NCBI RefSeq assembly: GCF_002954715.1
Contig: NZ_MSCP01000001.1
Span: forward strand, 132,836-196,835
DNA length: 64,000 bases
DNA from: Aliivibrio sifiae
GTDB taxonomy: Bacteria > Pseudomonadota > Gammaproteobacteria > Enterobacterales > Vibrionaceae
Reading direction: 5' to 3'
Shown here: positions 18,586 to 27,879 of the stretch, piece after piece
Numbering within the stretch: the first letter of the stretch is position 1
How the letters are laid out: the number at the start of each line of letters is the position of its first letter
Position numbers and translations under genes: made by a program
Notes under the pieces: model-generated
Told to the model about the DNA's origin: nothing
Seen by the model: the letters and a program-made list of their open reading frames with translations, nothing else
The model's database searches: none

Positions 18586-18947
18586 TTTACTTTCTCCTAG
18601 TCCACTTTGTGGTTATTTTGTAAATATCTTATGGGTCACATTATATACATGATACCCTTACTTTGTATATTGATATAAGTCAAAAAACAACAAAAAGTGA
18701 TAATTAATTCATCTTAAAAAGATTGTCCTAAATCAATAAAGCACCATATAGCTAGCTTGTAGCACGATAAATGCGGATTACTACTTTGTTGGTATTGGTT
18801 TATTTTGTAGTAAACTTACTACAAAATAAGGTATTTTATTTCTCTCTATTTTGTTGATTTTAAGGATTGTAAATTAGAGAACTACTGACAAATAAAGCGT
18901 TTACCGTAATAATAGTGCGAAGATCACTTTGAAAGGAAAATACTGAG
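18586..18947. other. Divergent grcA / nfo intergenic region
   Basis: This AT-rich 362-base region contains the grcA promoter with an FNR-type site and the nfo promoter. There is a short inverted repeat around 18809-18828 (tagtaaacttactacaaaat area). I see no coding sequence. Confidence 0.6.
18670..18683. promoter_or_regulatory. FNR-type site upstream of grcA
   Basis: The sequence ttgat-ataa-gtcaa matches the FNR consensus at nine of ten positions. Its centre lies about 91 bases upstream of the grcA start codon, compatible with a class II position (-41.5) and a leader of about 50 bases. Confidence 0.65.
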
Positions 18948-19796
18948 ATGAAATATATTGGCGCTCATGTGTCAGCTGCTGGAGGTGTAGATCAAGCACC
19001 TAAACGAGCTTATCAAATAGGAGCAAATGCCTTTGCTCTATTTACTAAAAATCAACGCCAATGGGCTGCAAAGCCATTAACAAATAAGATCATCTCTGAT
19101 TTTAAAGCAAACTGTAAGCGTTTTGGTTTTTCTAGTGAGCAAATTTTACCTCATGATTCTTATTTAATTAATTTAGGTGCTCCTGAAGCTGAGAAATTAG
19201 AAAAATCTCGCGCAGCATTTATTGATGAAATGGAACGCTGCGATCAGCTTGGATTAACCTTACTTAATTTTCATCCAGGAAGTCATCTCAAGAAAATTTC
19301 AGAAGATGAATGCTTAGCTTTAATTGCTGAATCAATTAATTTAGCGCACCAAGCGGTTCCTAATGTTGTTGCTGTTATTGAAAACACTGCAGGACAAGGT
19401 ACAAATTTAGGATGGAAGTTTGAGCATTTAGCTCAAATTATCGAACAAGTAGAAGATAAAACACGTGTCGGTATTTGTATTGATACTTGCCATACTTTTG
19501 CCGCAGGCTATGACTTAAGCAGCAAAGAAGTGTGCGAGCATACCTTTGCTGAGTTTGAGCGCATTGTTGGTTTTCAATATTTACGTGGTATGCATATTAA
19601 CGATGCAAAAATTGAATTAGGTAGTCGAGTCGATCGTCACCACTCTCTTGGTGAAGGTACGATCGGTTGGGATTGTTTTGAATATATAATGCAAGATGAA
19701 CGATTTAATAATATTCCTTTAGTCTTAGAAACTATTGATCCTGAGATCTGGAAAGATGAAATCGCTCAACTAAGAACATTAAGTGAGAAGCAATAA
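18948..19796 (+). CDS. nfo: Endonuclease IV
   Basis: This 282-residue apurinic/apyrimidinic endonuclease cleaves DNA 5' of abasic sites in base excision repair. The first zinc ligand H69 is at the same position as in E. coli, and the other ligand motifs appear in order: [34 protein letters not shown] and L-E-T-I-D. Family length is about 280-285. A ribosome binding site (gaaagga) precedes the ATG. It is directly followed by ung with a one-base overlap, so two base-excision enzymes are made together. Confidence 0.97.
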   Translation: MKYIGAHVSAAGGVDQAPKRAYQIGANAFALFTKNQRQWAAKPLTNKIISDFKANCKRFGFSSEQILPHDSYLINLGAPEAEKLEKSRAAFIDEMERCDQLGLTLLNFHPGSHLKKISEDECLALIAESINLAHQAVPNVVAVIENTAGQGTNLGWKFEHLAQIIEQVEDKTRVGICIDTCHTFAAGYDLSSKEVCEHTFAEFERIVGFQYLRGMHINDAKIELGSRVDRHHSLGEGTIGWDCFEYIMQDERFNNIPLVLETIDPEIWKDEIAQLRTLSEKQ

Positions 19797-20464
19797 TGAC
19801 AATGACTTGGGGTTCGGTGTTATCGGTTGAAAAGGAGAAAGCATACTATCAATCGATGATGAGTAAAATTAAAACAGAAAGAGGGCTAGGGAAAACAATT
19901 TTCCCTCAAGAGGCTGATATTTTTACCGCGTTTGATTTAACTACTTTTAATGATGTAAAAGTAGTTATTCTTGGTCAAGACCCATACCATGGTGCAGGAC
20001 AAGCTCATGGGCTCTCTTTCTCGGTATTACCAGGTATTAAAATCCCGCCTTCCTTACGTAATATGTATAAAGAATTAGCGCAAGACATTGATGGGTTTAT
20101 CATTCCAGACCATGGTTATTTAGAAAGTTGGGCGAAACAAGGAGTCTTACTATTAAATACAGTATTGACTGTTGAAGAAGGAAAAGCACATTCTCACGCT
20201 AAATTTGGTTGGGAGCTTTTTACTGATGCAATTATTCAACATATTAATGCTCATAATGATGGTGTCGTTTTCTTATTATGGGGAGCGCATGCGCAAAAGA
20301 AAGGATCAAATATAGATGAGCATCGTCACTCTATTCTAAAAGCGCCACATCCTTCTCCTCTTTCTGCCCATCGTGGTTTTTTTGGATGTAAGCATTTCTC
20401 CCAAACCAACGAGTTGCTTAGAGAAAAGAACTTATCAGAGATCAATTGGCATTCAGTTACATAG
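19796..20464 (+). CDS. ung: Uracil-DNA glycosylase
   Basis: This 222-residue enzyme removes uracil from DNA. The catalytic water-activating motif G-Q-D-P-Y-H-G is present with D62, and the C-terminal loop [13 protein letters not shown] supplies the catalytic histidine. The start codon shares a base with the nfo stop; the ATG six bases further on is an alternative and cannot be excluded. The AP sites it creates are the substrate of Nfo encoded just upstream. Confidence 0.96.
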   Translation: MTMTWGSVLSVEKEKAYYQSMMSKIKTERGLGKTIFPQEADIFTAFDLTTFNDVKVVILGQDPYHGAGQAHGLSFSVLPGIKIPPSLRNMYKELAQDIDGFIIPDHGYLESWAKQGVLLLNTVLTVEEGKAHSHAKFGWELFTDAIIQHINAHNDGVVFLLWGAHAQKKGSNIDEHRHSILKAPHPSPLSAHRGFFGCKHFSQTNELLREKNLSEINWHSVT

Positions 20465-20563
20465 AATCATTGTATAAAATTTGAACTTAATCCTGTGCTC
20501 TTGTTTCAGTCATATACACTTACAGTAGATAAGGTAATTACTGAAATGGTAAGGGAGGACGAG

Positions 20564-21091
20564 ATGCTTATAGAAAGTATTTATAAAGAGCATGGTTATA
20601 TTAATCGTATTATTCAGTTATTAGATAATAAGCTGGCTCGACTCGATGATGAAAAAAACATTAATTATAATGTAGTTCGTGAGAGTGTGGATTATTTATC
20701 CTTGGTAGCTGAAAAGGTACATCATCCAAAAGAAGACATGATTTATCAATATTACATTAATCGTTATGGGGAGCATGAAGGATTAAGCAATTTATTGAAA
20801 GAGCATGATACATTATCGGATGAAACCGAAGAGTTTTCTATCGCTATTACGATGATTTTAAATGATGCCATTGTTCCAAAAGAAGTATTTAAGGCTAAGT
20901 TAAAAGCATTTACTCACCGGATTGAACAGCATCTAGAGTTAGAAGAAAAAGAGATATTTCCCTTTTTAAAAGCGCACTTAACACTTGACGATTGGAAGGC
21001 ACTAGAAAAAAACTGGAGTGAAGAAGAGGATCCTGTATTTGGAAGTAAAGCAGATAAGCGTTTCTTAGAGCTTGCAGAAAAAGTACGATAA
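20564..21091 (+). CDS. Hemerythrin-like HHE domain protein
   Basis: This 175-residue helical protein has the hemerythrin-type metal-binding pattern: H10 in K-E-H-G-Y, H-H-P-K-E-D, K-E-H-D, and H-R-I-E-Q-H-L-E-L-E-E-K-E-I-F. HHE proteins bind a di-iron centre and are linked to oxygen, nitric oxide or iron handling, so the exact role is open. I start it at the ATG at 20564 because agggagg lies six bases upstream; the frame is open a further 23 codons. It is followed by a terminator and stands in a region with grcA and arcA, which also deal with oxygen change. Confidence 0.85.
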   Translation: MLIESIYKEHGYINRIIQLLDNKLARLDDEKNINYNVVRESVDYLSLVAEKVHHPKEDMIYQYYINRYGEHEGLSNLLKEHDTLSDETEEFSIAITMILNDAIVPKEVFKAKLKAFTHRIEQHLELEEKEIFPFLKAHLTLDDWKALEKNWSEEEDPVFGSKADKRFLELAEKVR

Positions 21092-21109
21092 GTTTTTTTA
21101 AGTAAATAA

Positions 21110-21137
21110 AAGGAGAGCTGTTTTGCTCTCCTTTTTT
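21110..21137 (+). terminator. Terminator after the HHE gene
   Basis: The stem aaggagagc / gctctcctt is followed by six T residues; an A-rich left flank gives some activity for the convergent small gene too. Confidence 0.9.
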
Positions 21138-21159
21138 ATGTCTTCTTGGTTTTTAAGTT

Positions 21160-21339
21160 TTATTTAAAAATAGCAGAATCGATACTCCCTTTAAAGAAAG
21201 GGTCTAACTCTTTTAACTCTTGTAGCAGTTGACGACGATCTTGAAGTTCTTCTATTTCACGCCATAGGCGCTTTGTTTGTTTCTTCTTCGTAGTCGATGT
21301 TTTCGTAGCTAATAAATCATTCAATGTGTACCCATCCAT
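21160..21339 (-). CDS. Small DUF3545-type protein
   Basis: This 59-residue basic, highly charged protein has a central helix K-R-L-W-R-E-I-E-E-L-Q-D-R-R-Q-L-L-Q-E-L. It resembles the short DUF3545 proteins of vibrios and relatives; function is unknown. I start it at the ATG at 21339, with gagg five bases upstream, rather than at an in-frame GTG six bases earlier that overlaps this ribosome binding site. Confidence 0.7.
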   Translation of the reverse strand: MDGYTLNDLLATKTSTTKKKQTKRLWREIEELQDRRQLLQELKELDPFFKGSIDSAIFK

Positions 21340-22079
21340 AAGCACCTCGTTTTTTATAAATTAATTAGTTATTACAAAGAGTAAAGTATTTATTTAGCAT
21401 GTTATTAATTATCACAGAGTAACTATTATGACCTTGAACTGTTTCGCATTTGTTTCTTTTTGGTGAATATTTTATGAGATAATGATCACTTAACTGATTT
21501 AAATATAGTCTAAATGAATTAATTATCGCAATTTGAGGTGATTTGTAAGAAAGGATTAAGATATTTTCATGTTTGATTTTTGTTAAGTATGGTACTGGTT
21601 TTTATAAGATTTTAGTGTATGAATTTTATCCACATTATTAATGGATTAAAATATGAGAATAAAAACAAGATATGAGAATTTAAACGTATATCTCACTGTT
21701 TTTTATAGGACGCAAGATATGACTCATCATAATGAAAGTGGACTAATGATTGATTCTCGCATTTATGGCGCGGTTTAAATGTCATGAATATGATGTTTTT
21801 TTGTTGCTCTAATGAGATTGAATTCTAATTTTGTAGACAAAATGTCATCGATGGCTTCTCTGTTTTCTATTGATTTTTTAGTAAATACTGAGCATCATTC
21901 AGCTCGCTAATCTTAGTCGGTGAGTAAATATTTACATTTACTGTGAATAAATGAATAGAGTTGCAATAAAAGAGATAACTCAAGCATTCCTGAATAAATA
22001 ATAGAAAATGAATATAAGATTAGTAGGGACACTTAGCAAAATTAAGTGTAGGAAATATTAGTGTAACGGAGAGGGAAAA
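21340..22079. other. Long AT-rich intergenic region upstream of the AGCS symporter
   Basis: This 740-base region contains no supportable gene. I see a repeated atatgagaat (about 21650 and 21670) and a 12-base palindrome gtaaatatttac at 21924-21935. It must hold promoters for the DUF3545 gene and the symporter. Its size is unusual for this gene-dense window. Confidence 0.6.
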
Positions 22080-23513
22080 GTGACAAGTCTTATTAATTTA
22101 CTGAATGACTTATTATGGGGTTCAGTACTTGTATATCTACTGGTTGCCATTGGTATCTATTTCACTATTCGATTAGGTTTTATTCAATTCCGCCATTTTG
22201 GTCATATGTTTTCGGTATTGAAGAACAGTAGAAAATCAGATCCATCTGGTATTTCATCATTCCAAGCATTGTGTACGAGTCTTGCTGCTCGTGTTGGTAC
22301 TGGTAACATGGCTGGCGTCGCAGTAGCGCTAACTGCTGGTGGTCCAGGTGCTATTTTTTGGATGTGGTTAATTGCTATGTTAGGTATGGCTACGTCTTTT
22401 GCAGAAAGTACGTTAGCTCAATTATACAAAACCAGGGATGATGAAGGTAATTATCGTGGTGGCCCAGCTTATTATATGGAGAAGGGCTTGGGGATGCGCT
22501 GGATGGGCGTATTGTTTTCTGTCTTTTTGATCATTGCTTTTGGTTTGGTTTTTAATGCGGTTCAAGCGAATTCTATTGTTGGTGCAATGCAAACCGCATT
22601 TGGTTGGGAGCCTCTTTATGTAGGTATCGCTATTGTCATTATTTCAGCTATTGTTATTTTTGGTGGTTTTAGAACCATAGCACGTACCGCTGAAATCATA
22701 GTGCCTGTAATGGCATTAGCTTACCTAGCAATTGCGATGTTCATTATGATCACCAATATTGAAAAACTACCTGGTGTGATTACGTTGATCTTTAAGAGCG
22801 CATTTGGTCTTCAAGAGGCAGCTGCCGGTGGCTTAGGTTATGCAATTGCACAAGCAATGATTAACGGTATTAAACGTGGTTTGTTTTCTAATGAAGCTGG
22901 TATGGGGTCAGCACCTAATGCCGCGGCATCAGCGACACCATATCCACCACACCCAGCATCACAAGGTTATGTACAAATGCTAGGCGTATTTATGGATACT
23001 ATTGTGATTTGTTCTGCAACGGTCGCTATTATTTTAATGTCTGGTGAATACGTCCCTCATGGTGAAGTGACTGGTATTGAATTAACTCAATTTGCGTTAA
23101 CAAGCCAGGTGGGTGATTGGGGCGGTATTTTTGTTGCTGTAGCGATTTTCTTCTTTGCGTTTACTTCAATTATCGCAAATTATTCTTATGCAGAAACAAA
23201 CCTTATATTCTTAGAGCATAACCATAAAGCTGGAATTGGCATTTTCCGTATTGTTGTATTAGGTATGGTAATGTTTGGGGCATTATCTTCATTACCTACG
23301 GTATGGGCTCTTGCTGATGTATCTATGGGGTTAATGGCGATAGTTAACTTAATTGCTATCTCTTTATTATCAGGCACCGTTATCAAGCTTGCGAAAGATT
23401 ATAATAAGCAGTTGAGTGAAGGGAAGGTTCCTACCTTTGATAGTAAAGATTATCCAGAGCTACATTCTCAACTTGAAGAAGGTATCTGGGATAATACTAA
23501 AGAGCAAAAATGA
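22080..23513 (+). CDS. Alanine or glycine:cation symporter (AGCS family)
   Basis: This 477-residue inner-membrane protein has about ten hydrophobic helices. It carries the AGCS signature V-G-T-G-N-M-A-G-V-A-V-A-L (about 77-89) and the family motif S-N-E-A-G-M-G-S-A-P-N-A-A (about 273-285). Family members take up alanine or glycine with sodium ions. It resembles E. coli YaaJ, which also lies near thrABC and yaaA. The start is GTG, chosen because of the strong upstream ggagaggg. A terminator lies 30 bases downstream. Confidence 0.92.
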   Translation: MTSLINLLNDLLWGSVLVYLLVAIGIYFTIRLGFIQFRHFGHMFSVLKNSRKSDPSGISSFQALCTSLAARVGTGNMAGVAVALTAGGPGAIFWMWLIAMLGMATSFAESTLAQLYKTRDDEGNYRGGPAYYMEKGLGMRWMGVLFSVFLIIAFGLVFNAVQANSIVGAMQTAFGWEPLYVGIAIVIISAIVIFGGFRTIARTAEIIVPVMALAYLAIAMFIMITNIEKLPGVITLIFKSAFGLQEAAAGGLGYAIAQAMINGIKRGLFSNEAGMGSAPNAAASATPYPPHPASQGYVQMLGVFMDTIVICSATVAIILMSGEYVPHGEVTGIELTQFALTSQVGDWGGIFVAVAIFFFAFTSIIANYSYAETNLIFLEHNHKAGIGIFRIVVLGMVMFGALSSLPTVWALADVSMGLMAIVNLIAISLLSGTVIKLAKDYNKQLSEGKVPTFDSKDYPELHSQLEEGIWDNTKEQK

Positions 23514-23543
23514 CCATTGCTTTCACCCATTGAATAAATAGAT

Positions 23544-23574
23544 AAAGCCACGCAACCTAGCGTGGCTTTTTTTT
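23544..23574 (+). terminator. Terminator of the symporter gene
   Basis: The stem aaagccacgc / gcgtggcttt has a short loop and is followed by a run of eight T residues. Confidence 0.92.
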
Positions 23575-23627
23575 ATCTTAATCGTTACTATCTTTATATA
23601 TAAAAAATATACAGGGATATCTTGCTC

Positions 23628-24407
23628 ATGCTTATCGTCGTTTCTCCAGCGAAAACTCTTGATTATGAAACACCATTACCAACAGAGGTGTTTACTCAAC
23701 CTGATTTTATTTCAGATTCCGCAGAATTAATTGAGGTATGTAAAACCCTAACACCTCTTGATATATCTAACCTAATGAAAGTCAGTGATAAGATCGCAAG
23801 TTTAAATGCGATCCGCTTTGGAGAGTGGTCAACGACATTTACTCATGATAATGCTCGTCAGGCTCTTTATGCTTTTAAAGGGGATGTTTACACGGGGTTA
23901 GATGCAAATAGCTTAACTAGTAGTGATATTGAATATGCTCAAATGCATTTACGCATGCTTTCTGGGTTATATGGACTTTTAAAACCATTAGATTTAATGC
24001 AACCTTACCGTTTAGAAATGGGAACAAAGCTAGCGAATAAACGTGGGACAAACTTGTATCAGTTTTGGGGGAATGCAATTACACAAAAACTGAATCAAGT
24101 TATTATTGAACAAGGCGACGATGTATTGATCAACCTTGCATCTAATGAGTATTTTAAAGCGGTGAAGCCAAAAGAACTTACTGCTAACATTATTACGCCA
24201 GTTTTCAAAGATTGTAAAAATGGTCAATACAAAATTATTAGCTTCTATGCTAAAAAGGCGAGAGGTTTGATGGCCCGTTTTATTATTGAAAATAGAATAT
24301 CTACGATAGAAGAATTGAAAAGCTTTACGGTTGATGGTTATTATTTTGTTGATGCCGAATCATCAAGCAGTGAACTTGTGTTTAAAAGAGAAGAGCAGAA
24401 GAAATAG
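23628..24407 (+). CDS. yaaA: Peroxide stress protein YaaA
   Basis: This 259-residue protein matches E. coli YaaA (DUF328) along its full length, with S-P-A-K-T-L-D-Y at the N terminus, the central F-K-G-D-V-Y-T-G-L and [15 protein letters not shown] stretches, and [12 protein letters not shown] near the C terminus. YaaA lowers intracellular unincorporated iron during hydrogen peroxide stress and binds DNA. I start at the ATG at 23628 to match the family; a TTG six bases upstream is closer to the aggga ribosome binding site. Confidence 0.95.
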   Translation: MLIVVSPAKTLDYETPLPTEVFTQPDFISDSAELIEVCKTLTPLDISNLMKVSDKIASLNAIRFGEWSTTFTHDNARQALYAFKGDVYTGLDANSLTSSDIEYAQMHLRMLSGLYGLLKPLDLMQPYRLEMGTKLANKRGTNLYQFWGNAITQKLNQVIIEQGDDVLINLASNEYFKAVKPKELTANIITPVFKDCKNGQYKIISFYAKKARGLMARFIIENRISTIEELKSFTVDGYYFVDAESSSSELVFKREEQKK

Positions 24408-24664
24408 TAATGATGAGATGGATTAATGTATGTTTTATGTAAGTAAAATGTATCGATAATTATTTGATCTGATAGTATTGGATAGGCTATTGTAATTAAG
24501 GTTGTTTTTCTTTTCTTACTGAAGAGAATACGATTAAATAAGTGCGTTTTAGAAAAGGATTTTACATCAAGCTGACGCTGAGAGTGTTAGAATTGGTATA
24601 AATCGTCAACATAATGGCAATCATCTCAATTTATACTGAGAATAACTATAAAAGGACAAATCAA

Positions 24665-25525
24665 ATGGCAGATCAAGGCGCTGTAACTGATTTAGCTACT
24701 AGTGGAGTAGCAAATTTAGAACATTGGCTAACAGATAATTCAGAGCTATTTATCACGTATGGTGTAAATATTATTTCAGCATTAGCGATCCTTTTTATCG
24801 GTAATATTATCGTTAAGAAAATTGCAGGTGGTGTAAGTAAAGCTCTTGAGAAAAAGAAAATGGATAAAGCGGTTGTCGACTTTGTTCATACCTTAGTTCG
24901 TTATCTTCTATTTATTATCGTATTAATTGCAGCTTTAGGTAAAGTTGGCGTTCAAACGGCTTCTGTAGTTGCGGTTATCGGTGCGGCTGGTTTAGCGGTT
25001 GGTCTTGCACTTCAAGGTTCTTTATCAAACTTTGCAGCAGGTGTATTGATTGTTGCTTTCCGTCCATTCAAATCTGGCGATTACGTAGAGATTGGTGGCG
25101 TTGCAGGTTCTGTAGATTCAATTCAAATTTTCCAAACTATTTTAACAACGCCAGACAACAAAATGGTTGTTGTACCAAATGGGGGTGTAATTGGTAGCCC
25201 AATCACAAACTATTCTCGTCATGCGACTCGTCGTGTTGATCATGTAATTGGTGTTTCTTACAGTGCTGATCTGAAGAAAACGAAAGAAGTAATCACTAAG
25301 GTACTTGAGTCTGATGAGCGTGTTCTTAAAACTCCAACACCAACGGTTGGTGTTGTTGCTCTTGCTGATTCATCAGTAAACTTTGTTGTTCGCCCTTGGT
25401 GTAAAACAGAGCAATACTGGGATGTTTACTTTGATACGCTTCAAGCGATTAAAGAAGGTCTAGATAATGAAGGTATCGAGATCCCATTCCCACAAATGGA
25501 TGTTCATTTAAATAAAGCGGATTAA
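24665..25525 (+). CDS. mscS: Small-conductance mechanosensitive channel MscS
   Basis: This 286-residue channel opens on membrane tension to release solutes after hypo-osmotic shock. It has the same length as E. coli MscS. Three membrane helices are visible (about 30-50, 70-88 and the pore helix at about 95-125). The pore helix is rich in Gly and Ala (V-A-V-I-G-A-A-G-L-A-V-G-L-A-L-Q-G-S-L-S-N-F-A-A-G), followed by the conserved F-R-P-F-K-x-G-D-Y cytoplasmic start. The ATG at 24665 has aaagga in front; the frame remains open upstream but without a ribosome binding site. Confidence 0.96.
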   Translation: MADQGAVTDLATSGVANLEHWLTDNSELFITYGVNIISALAILFIGNIIVKKIAGGVSKALEKKKMDKAVVDFVHTLVRYLLFIIVLIAALGKVGVQTASVVAVIGAAGLAVGLALQGSLSNFAAGVLIVAFRPFKSGDYVEIGGVAGSVDSIQIFQTILTTPDNKMVVVPNGGVIGSPITNYSRHATRRVDHVIGVSYSADLKKTKEVITKVLESDERVLKTPTPTVGVVALADSSVNFVVRPWCKTEQYWDVYFDTLQAIKEGLDNEGIEIPFPQMDVHLNKAD

Positions 25526-25548
25526 GTTTTACTTAAATCAAAACAATA

Positions 25549-25577
25549 AATGCTGCCTTAGGGTAGCATTTTTTTTA
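25549..25577 (+). terminator. Terminator of mscS
   Basis: The stem aatgctgcc / ggtagcatt is followed by a run of eight T residues. Confidence 0.9.
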
Positions 25578-25668
25578 CCTGGTTCGTTGGGGTAAAAGAG
25601 GCCAGAAAAGGGAATTATTTACACCGATTATGGTCATAACAATATAATGTTATCTTGAGAAAATTAAA

Positions 25669-26364
25669 ATGAAAAAAATTATAACTGCACTGTGTTTATC
25701 TGCCTGTTTTTCTCCTATTGCTTTTGCATCATCTCCTGATTTTCCTCATATAGAAGTATCAGGAAAAGGTGAGGTATTTGTTGTTCCTGATATGGCTCAG
25801 TTTTCTGTTGATGTTGTTGAAAATAAAGCAACAGCAGAAAAAGCAAAACAAGCTGCAGATAAGGCTGTAACTGGTTTTCTTGCTCGTTTAGAAGTTCAGG
25901 GTGTTAAGCGTGAAAATATTAATAGCGGCAATATTCGTCTAACGCCTGAATATCGTTATCCAAAAGGAAAAAAACCAGAGTTAGTCGGTTATAAGGCGAT
26001 CCGTAATATAACAGTAACCGTTCTCGACCTAAATAAATTGAATGGCTACTTAGATAAAGCTTTAGGCGATGGTATTAACCGTATTAATCATATTGAGTTA
26101 AAGACAAGTAAAGAAAAAGAATATATCGAAGCGGCGCGTCTAGAAGCAATTAAAGATGCAAATGATAAAGCGACGTCATTAGCTAAAGGATTTGGTACTG
26201 CGATAAAAGGTGTTTGGAAAATCTCTTATCATAATAATTACAGTCAACCTGTCTTAATGAAAAGTATGAGAATGGATATGGCATCTGATGCCTCTGAAAG
26301 CTACCAAGATACTCAAATGGTAATTAGTGATTCTGTTTCTGTTGTATACCGCCTTAAAGACTAA
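25669..26364 (+). CDS. yggE: SIMPL domain periplasmic protein YggE
   Basis: This 231-residue protein has a Sec signal peptide (cleavage likely after A-F-A, about residue 20) and a SIMPL/DUF541 domain that starts with I-E-V-S-G-K-G-E-V and includes Y-K-A-I-R-N-I-T-V-T-V. E. coli YggE lies in the same mscS-argP-serA region and is reported to reduce oxidative stress; the mechanism is not known. A ribosome binding site is weak. The gene converges on serA and shares a terminator. Confidence 0.88.
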   Translation: MKKIITALCLSACFSPIAFASSPDFPHIEVSGKGEVFVVPDMAQFSVDVVENKATAEKAKQAADKAVTGFLARLEVQGVKRENINSGNIRLTPEYRYPKGKKPELVGYKAIRNITVTVLDLNKLNGYLDKALGDGINRINHIELKTSKEKEYIEAARLEAIKDANDKATSLAKGFGTAIKGVWKISYHNNYSQPVLMKSMRMDMASDASESYQDTQMVISDSVSVVYRLKD

Positions 26365-26385
26365 TGTCTAAAAGGAATTAAATAG

Positions 26386-26420
26386 AAAAATGGGTTACCT
26401 ATAAAGGTAACCCATTTTTT
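26386..26420. terminator. Bidirectional terminator between yggE and serA
   Basis: The stem aaatgggttacct / aggtaacccattt is flanked by an A-rich left side and a T-run on the right. Confidence 0.9.
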
Positions 26421-26446
26421 AATAATATCGCTAAAGTGTGTATATT

Positions 26447-27676
26447 CTAGTGGAGAATACGTGCTCGAATTGTGCCTTCAATTGCTTTAAGTTGAGCTAA
26501 CGCTTCTTCTGAACGAGCGGTTTCAACATCAATAACTACATAACCCATTTCTGCTGATGTTTGTAGGTATTGAGCTGCAATGTTAATGCCTTCATCTGCA
26601 AAAATACTGTTAATTTTAGTCAAAATACCAGGACGGTTTTCATGGATATGCAGAAGACGAGATGTATCTGTATGTAATGGAAGAGATACTTCTGGGAAGT
26701 TAACAGAAGATAACGTTGAACCATTATCTGAGTACTTCGTTAATTTTCCTGCTACTTCTACGCCTATATTTTCTTGAGCTTCTTGAGTTGATCCACCAAC
26801 ATGCGGCGTAAGAATTACATTATCAAATTTCTGTAATGGTGACTCAAATGGTTCTGCATTTGTTTTTGGCTCTGTAGGGAATACATCAATAGCAGCTCCC
26901 CCAAGATGCCCTGATTCAAGTGCATCACATAAATCTGGAATTTTTACCACAGTGCCACGTGCTGCATTGATAAAGATAGCTCCAGGTTTCATTCTAGAAA
27001 ATTCTTCAGCGCCCATCATGTCTTTTGTGCCTGCTGTTTCTGGCACATGAAGAGAGATCACATCACATTTATTCAGTAATTCACTCATGGTTGCTATTTG
27101 AGTCGCGTTACCTAATGAAAGCTTATTTTCGATATCGTAGTAGTAAACTCGCATGCCAAGGTTTTCAGCTAAAATGCCTAATTGTGTACCGATATGTCCA
27201 TAACCGACGATACCCAAACGTTTGCCTCTCGCTTCAAAAGAAGCGTCTGCGCTTTTTTTCCAAACACCACGGTGAGCTTGAGCATTTTTTTCAGGGATAC
27301 CGCGAAGTAGTAATAGAATTTGACCTAATACGAGTTCTGCCACACTACGAGTGTTAGAGAAAGGAGCATTAAACACTGGAATACCGCGTTTTGCTGCTGC
27401 TGTTAAGTCAACCTGGTTAGTACCAATACAGAAACAACCCACAGCAACTAATTTATTAGCAGCATCAAACACTTCTTGAGTAAGTTGAGTACGCGAACGT
27501 AAACCGATGAAGTGGACATCTTTTACTGCTTCAAGCAACTCTTCTTCTGACAATGAACCTTTGTGGTATTCAATGTTGGTGTAGCCGTCAGCTTGAAAGA
27601 CTTCAACACAAGATGGGTGCAATCCTTCTAAAAGAAGAATTTTAATTTTTTCTTTTTCCAGAGATACTTTTGCCAT
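26447..27676 (-). CDS. serA: D-3-phosphoglycerate dehydrogenase
   Basis: This 409-residue enzyme carries out the first committed step of serine synthesis, oxidising 3-phosphoglycerate with NAD. The nucleotide-binding motif G-Y-G-H-I-G-T-Q-L is near residue 160, followed by the H-V-P-E-T and G-A-x-F-I-N-A-A-R-G stretches and catalytic H in L-T-P-H-V-G-G-S-T. The C-terminal ACT domain (about 335-409), which gives serine feedback control, is present. I start at the ATG at 27676 (M-A-K-V-S-L-E-K, matching E. coli) with aaggat upstream; the frame is open ten further codons. Confidence 0.97.
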   Translation of the reverse strand: MAKVSLEKEKIKILLLEGLHPSCVEVFQADGYTNIEYHKGSLSEEELLEAVKDVHFIGLRSRTQLTQEVFDAANKLVAVGCFCIGTNQVDLTAAAKRGIPVFNAPFSNTRSVAELVLGQILLLLRGIPEKNAQAHRGVWKKSADASFEARGKRLGIVGYGHIGTQLGILAENLGMRVYYYDIENKLSLGNATQIATMSELLNKCDVISLHVPETAGTKDMMGAEEFSRMKPGAIFINAARGTVVKIPDLCDALESGHLGGAAIDVFPTEPKTNAEPFESPLQKFDNVILTPHVGGSTQEAQENIGVEVAGKLTKYSDNGSTLSSVNFPEVSLPLHTDTSRLLHIHENRPGILTKINSIFADEGINIAAQYLQTSAEMGYVVIDVETARSEEALAQLKAIEGTIRARILH

Positions 27677-27701
27677 GGTCGTTCTTATCCTTAAAAACAA
27701 A

Positions 27702-27717
27702 ATCAATAATGATTGAT
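27702..27717. promoter_or_regulatory. Inverted repeat in the serA leader
   Basis: A perfect inverted repeat atcaat-aatg-attgat lies 26-41 bases upstream of the serA start. A further attgatgattat sequence follows at about 27733. This could be an operator; no regulator can be named from sequence. Confidence 0.4.
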
Positions 27718-27795
27718 GGGAAGTGATTATTTATTGATGATTATAAAGTATCAAAAAATAATCAGTTTGGGTAAGAAAATTACGGAATAGTTAAT

Positions 27796-27822
27796 AAAAA
27801 ACGGTACTAATGAGCACCGTTT
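27796..27822 (-). terminator. Terminator of rpiA
   Basis: On the minus strand the hairpin aacggtgct / agtaccgtt is followed by six U residues. A second inverted repeat at 27837-27864 (ttttacccctta / taaggggtaaaa) lies between it and rpiA but has no U-run. Confidence 0.8.
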
Positions 27823-27879
27823 GTAATCAAATGACATTTTACCCCTTAGATTTAAGGGGTAAAAGGTAGGTTTATTGGG

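Noticed and set aside
27837-27864. A palindromic hairpin just downstream of rpiA as its terminator
   Set aside because: It has no U-run on either strand; the hairpin at 27796-27822 is the better terminator.
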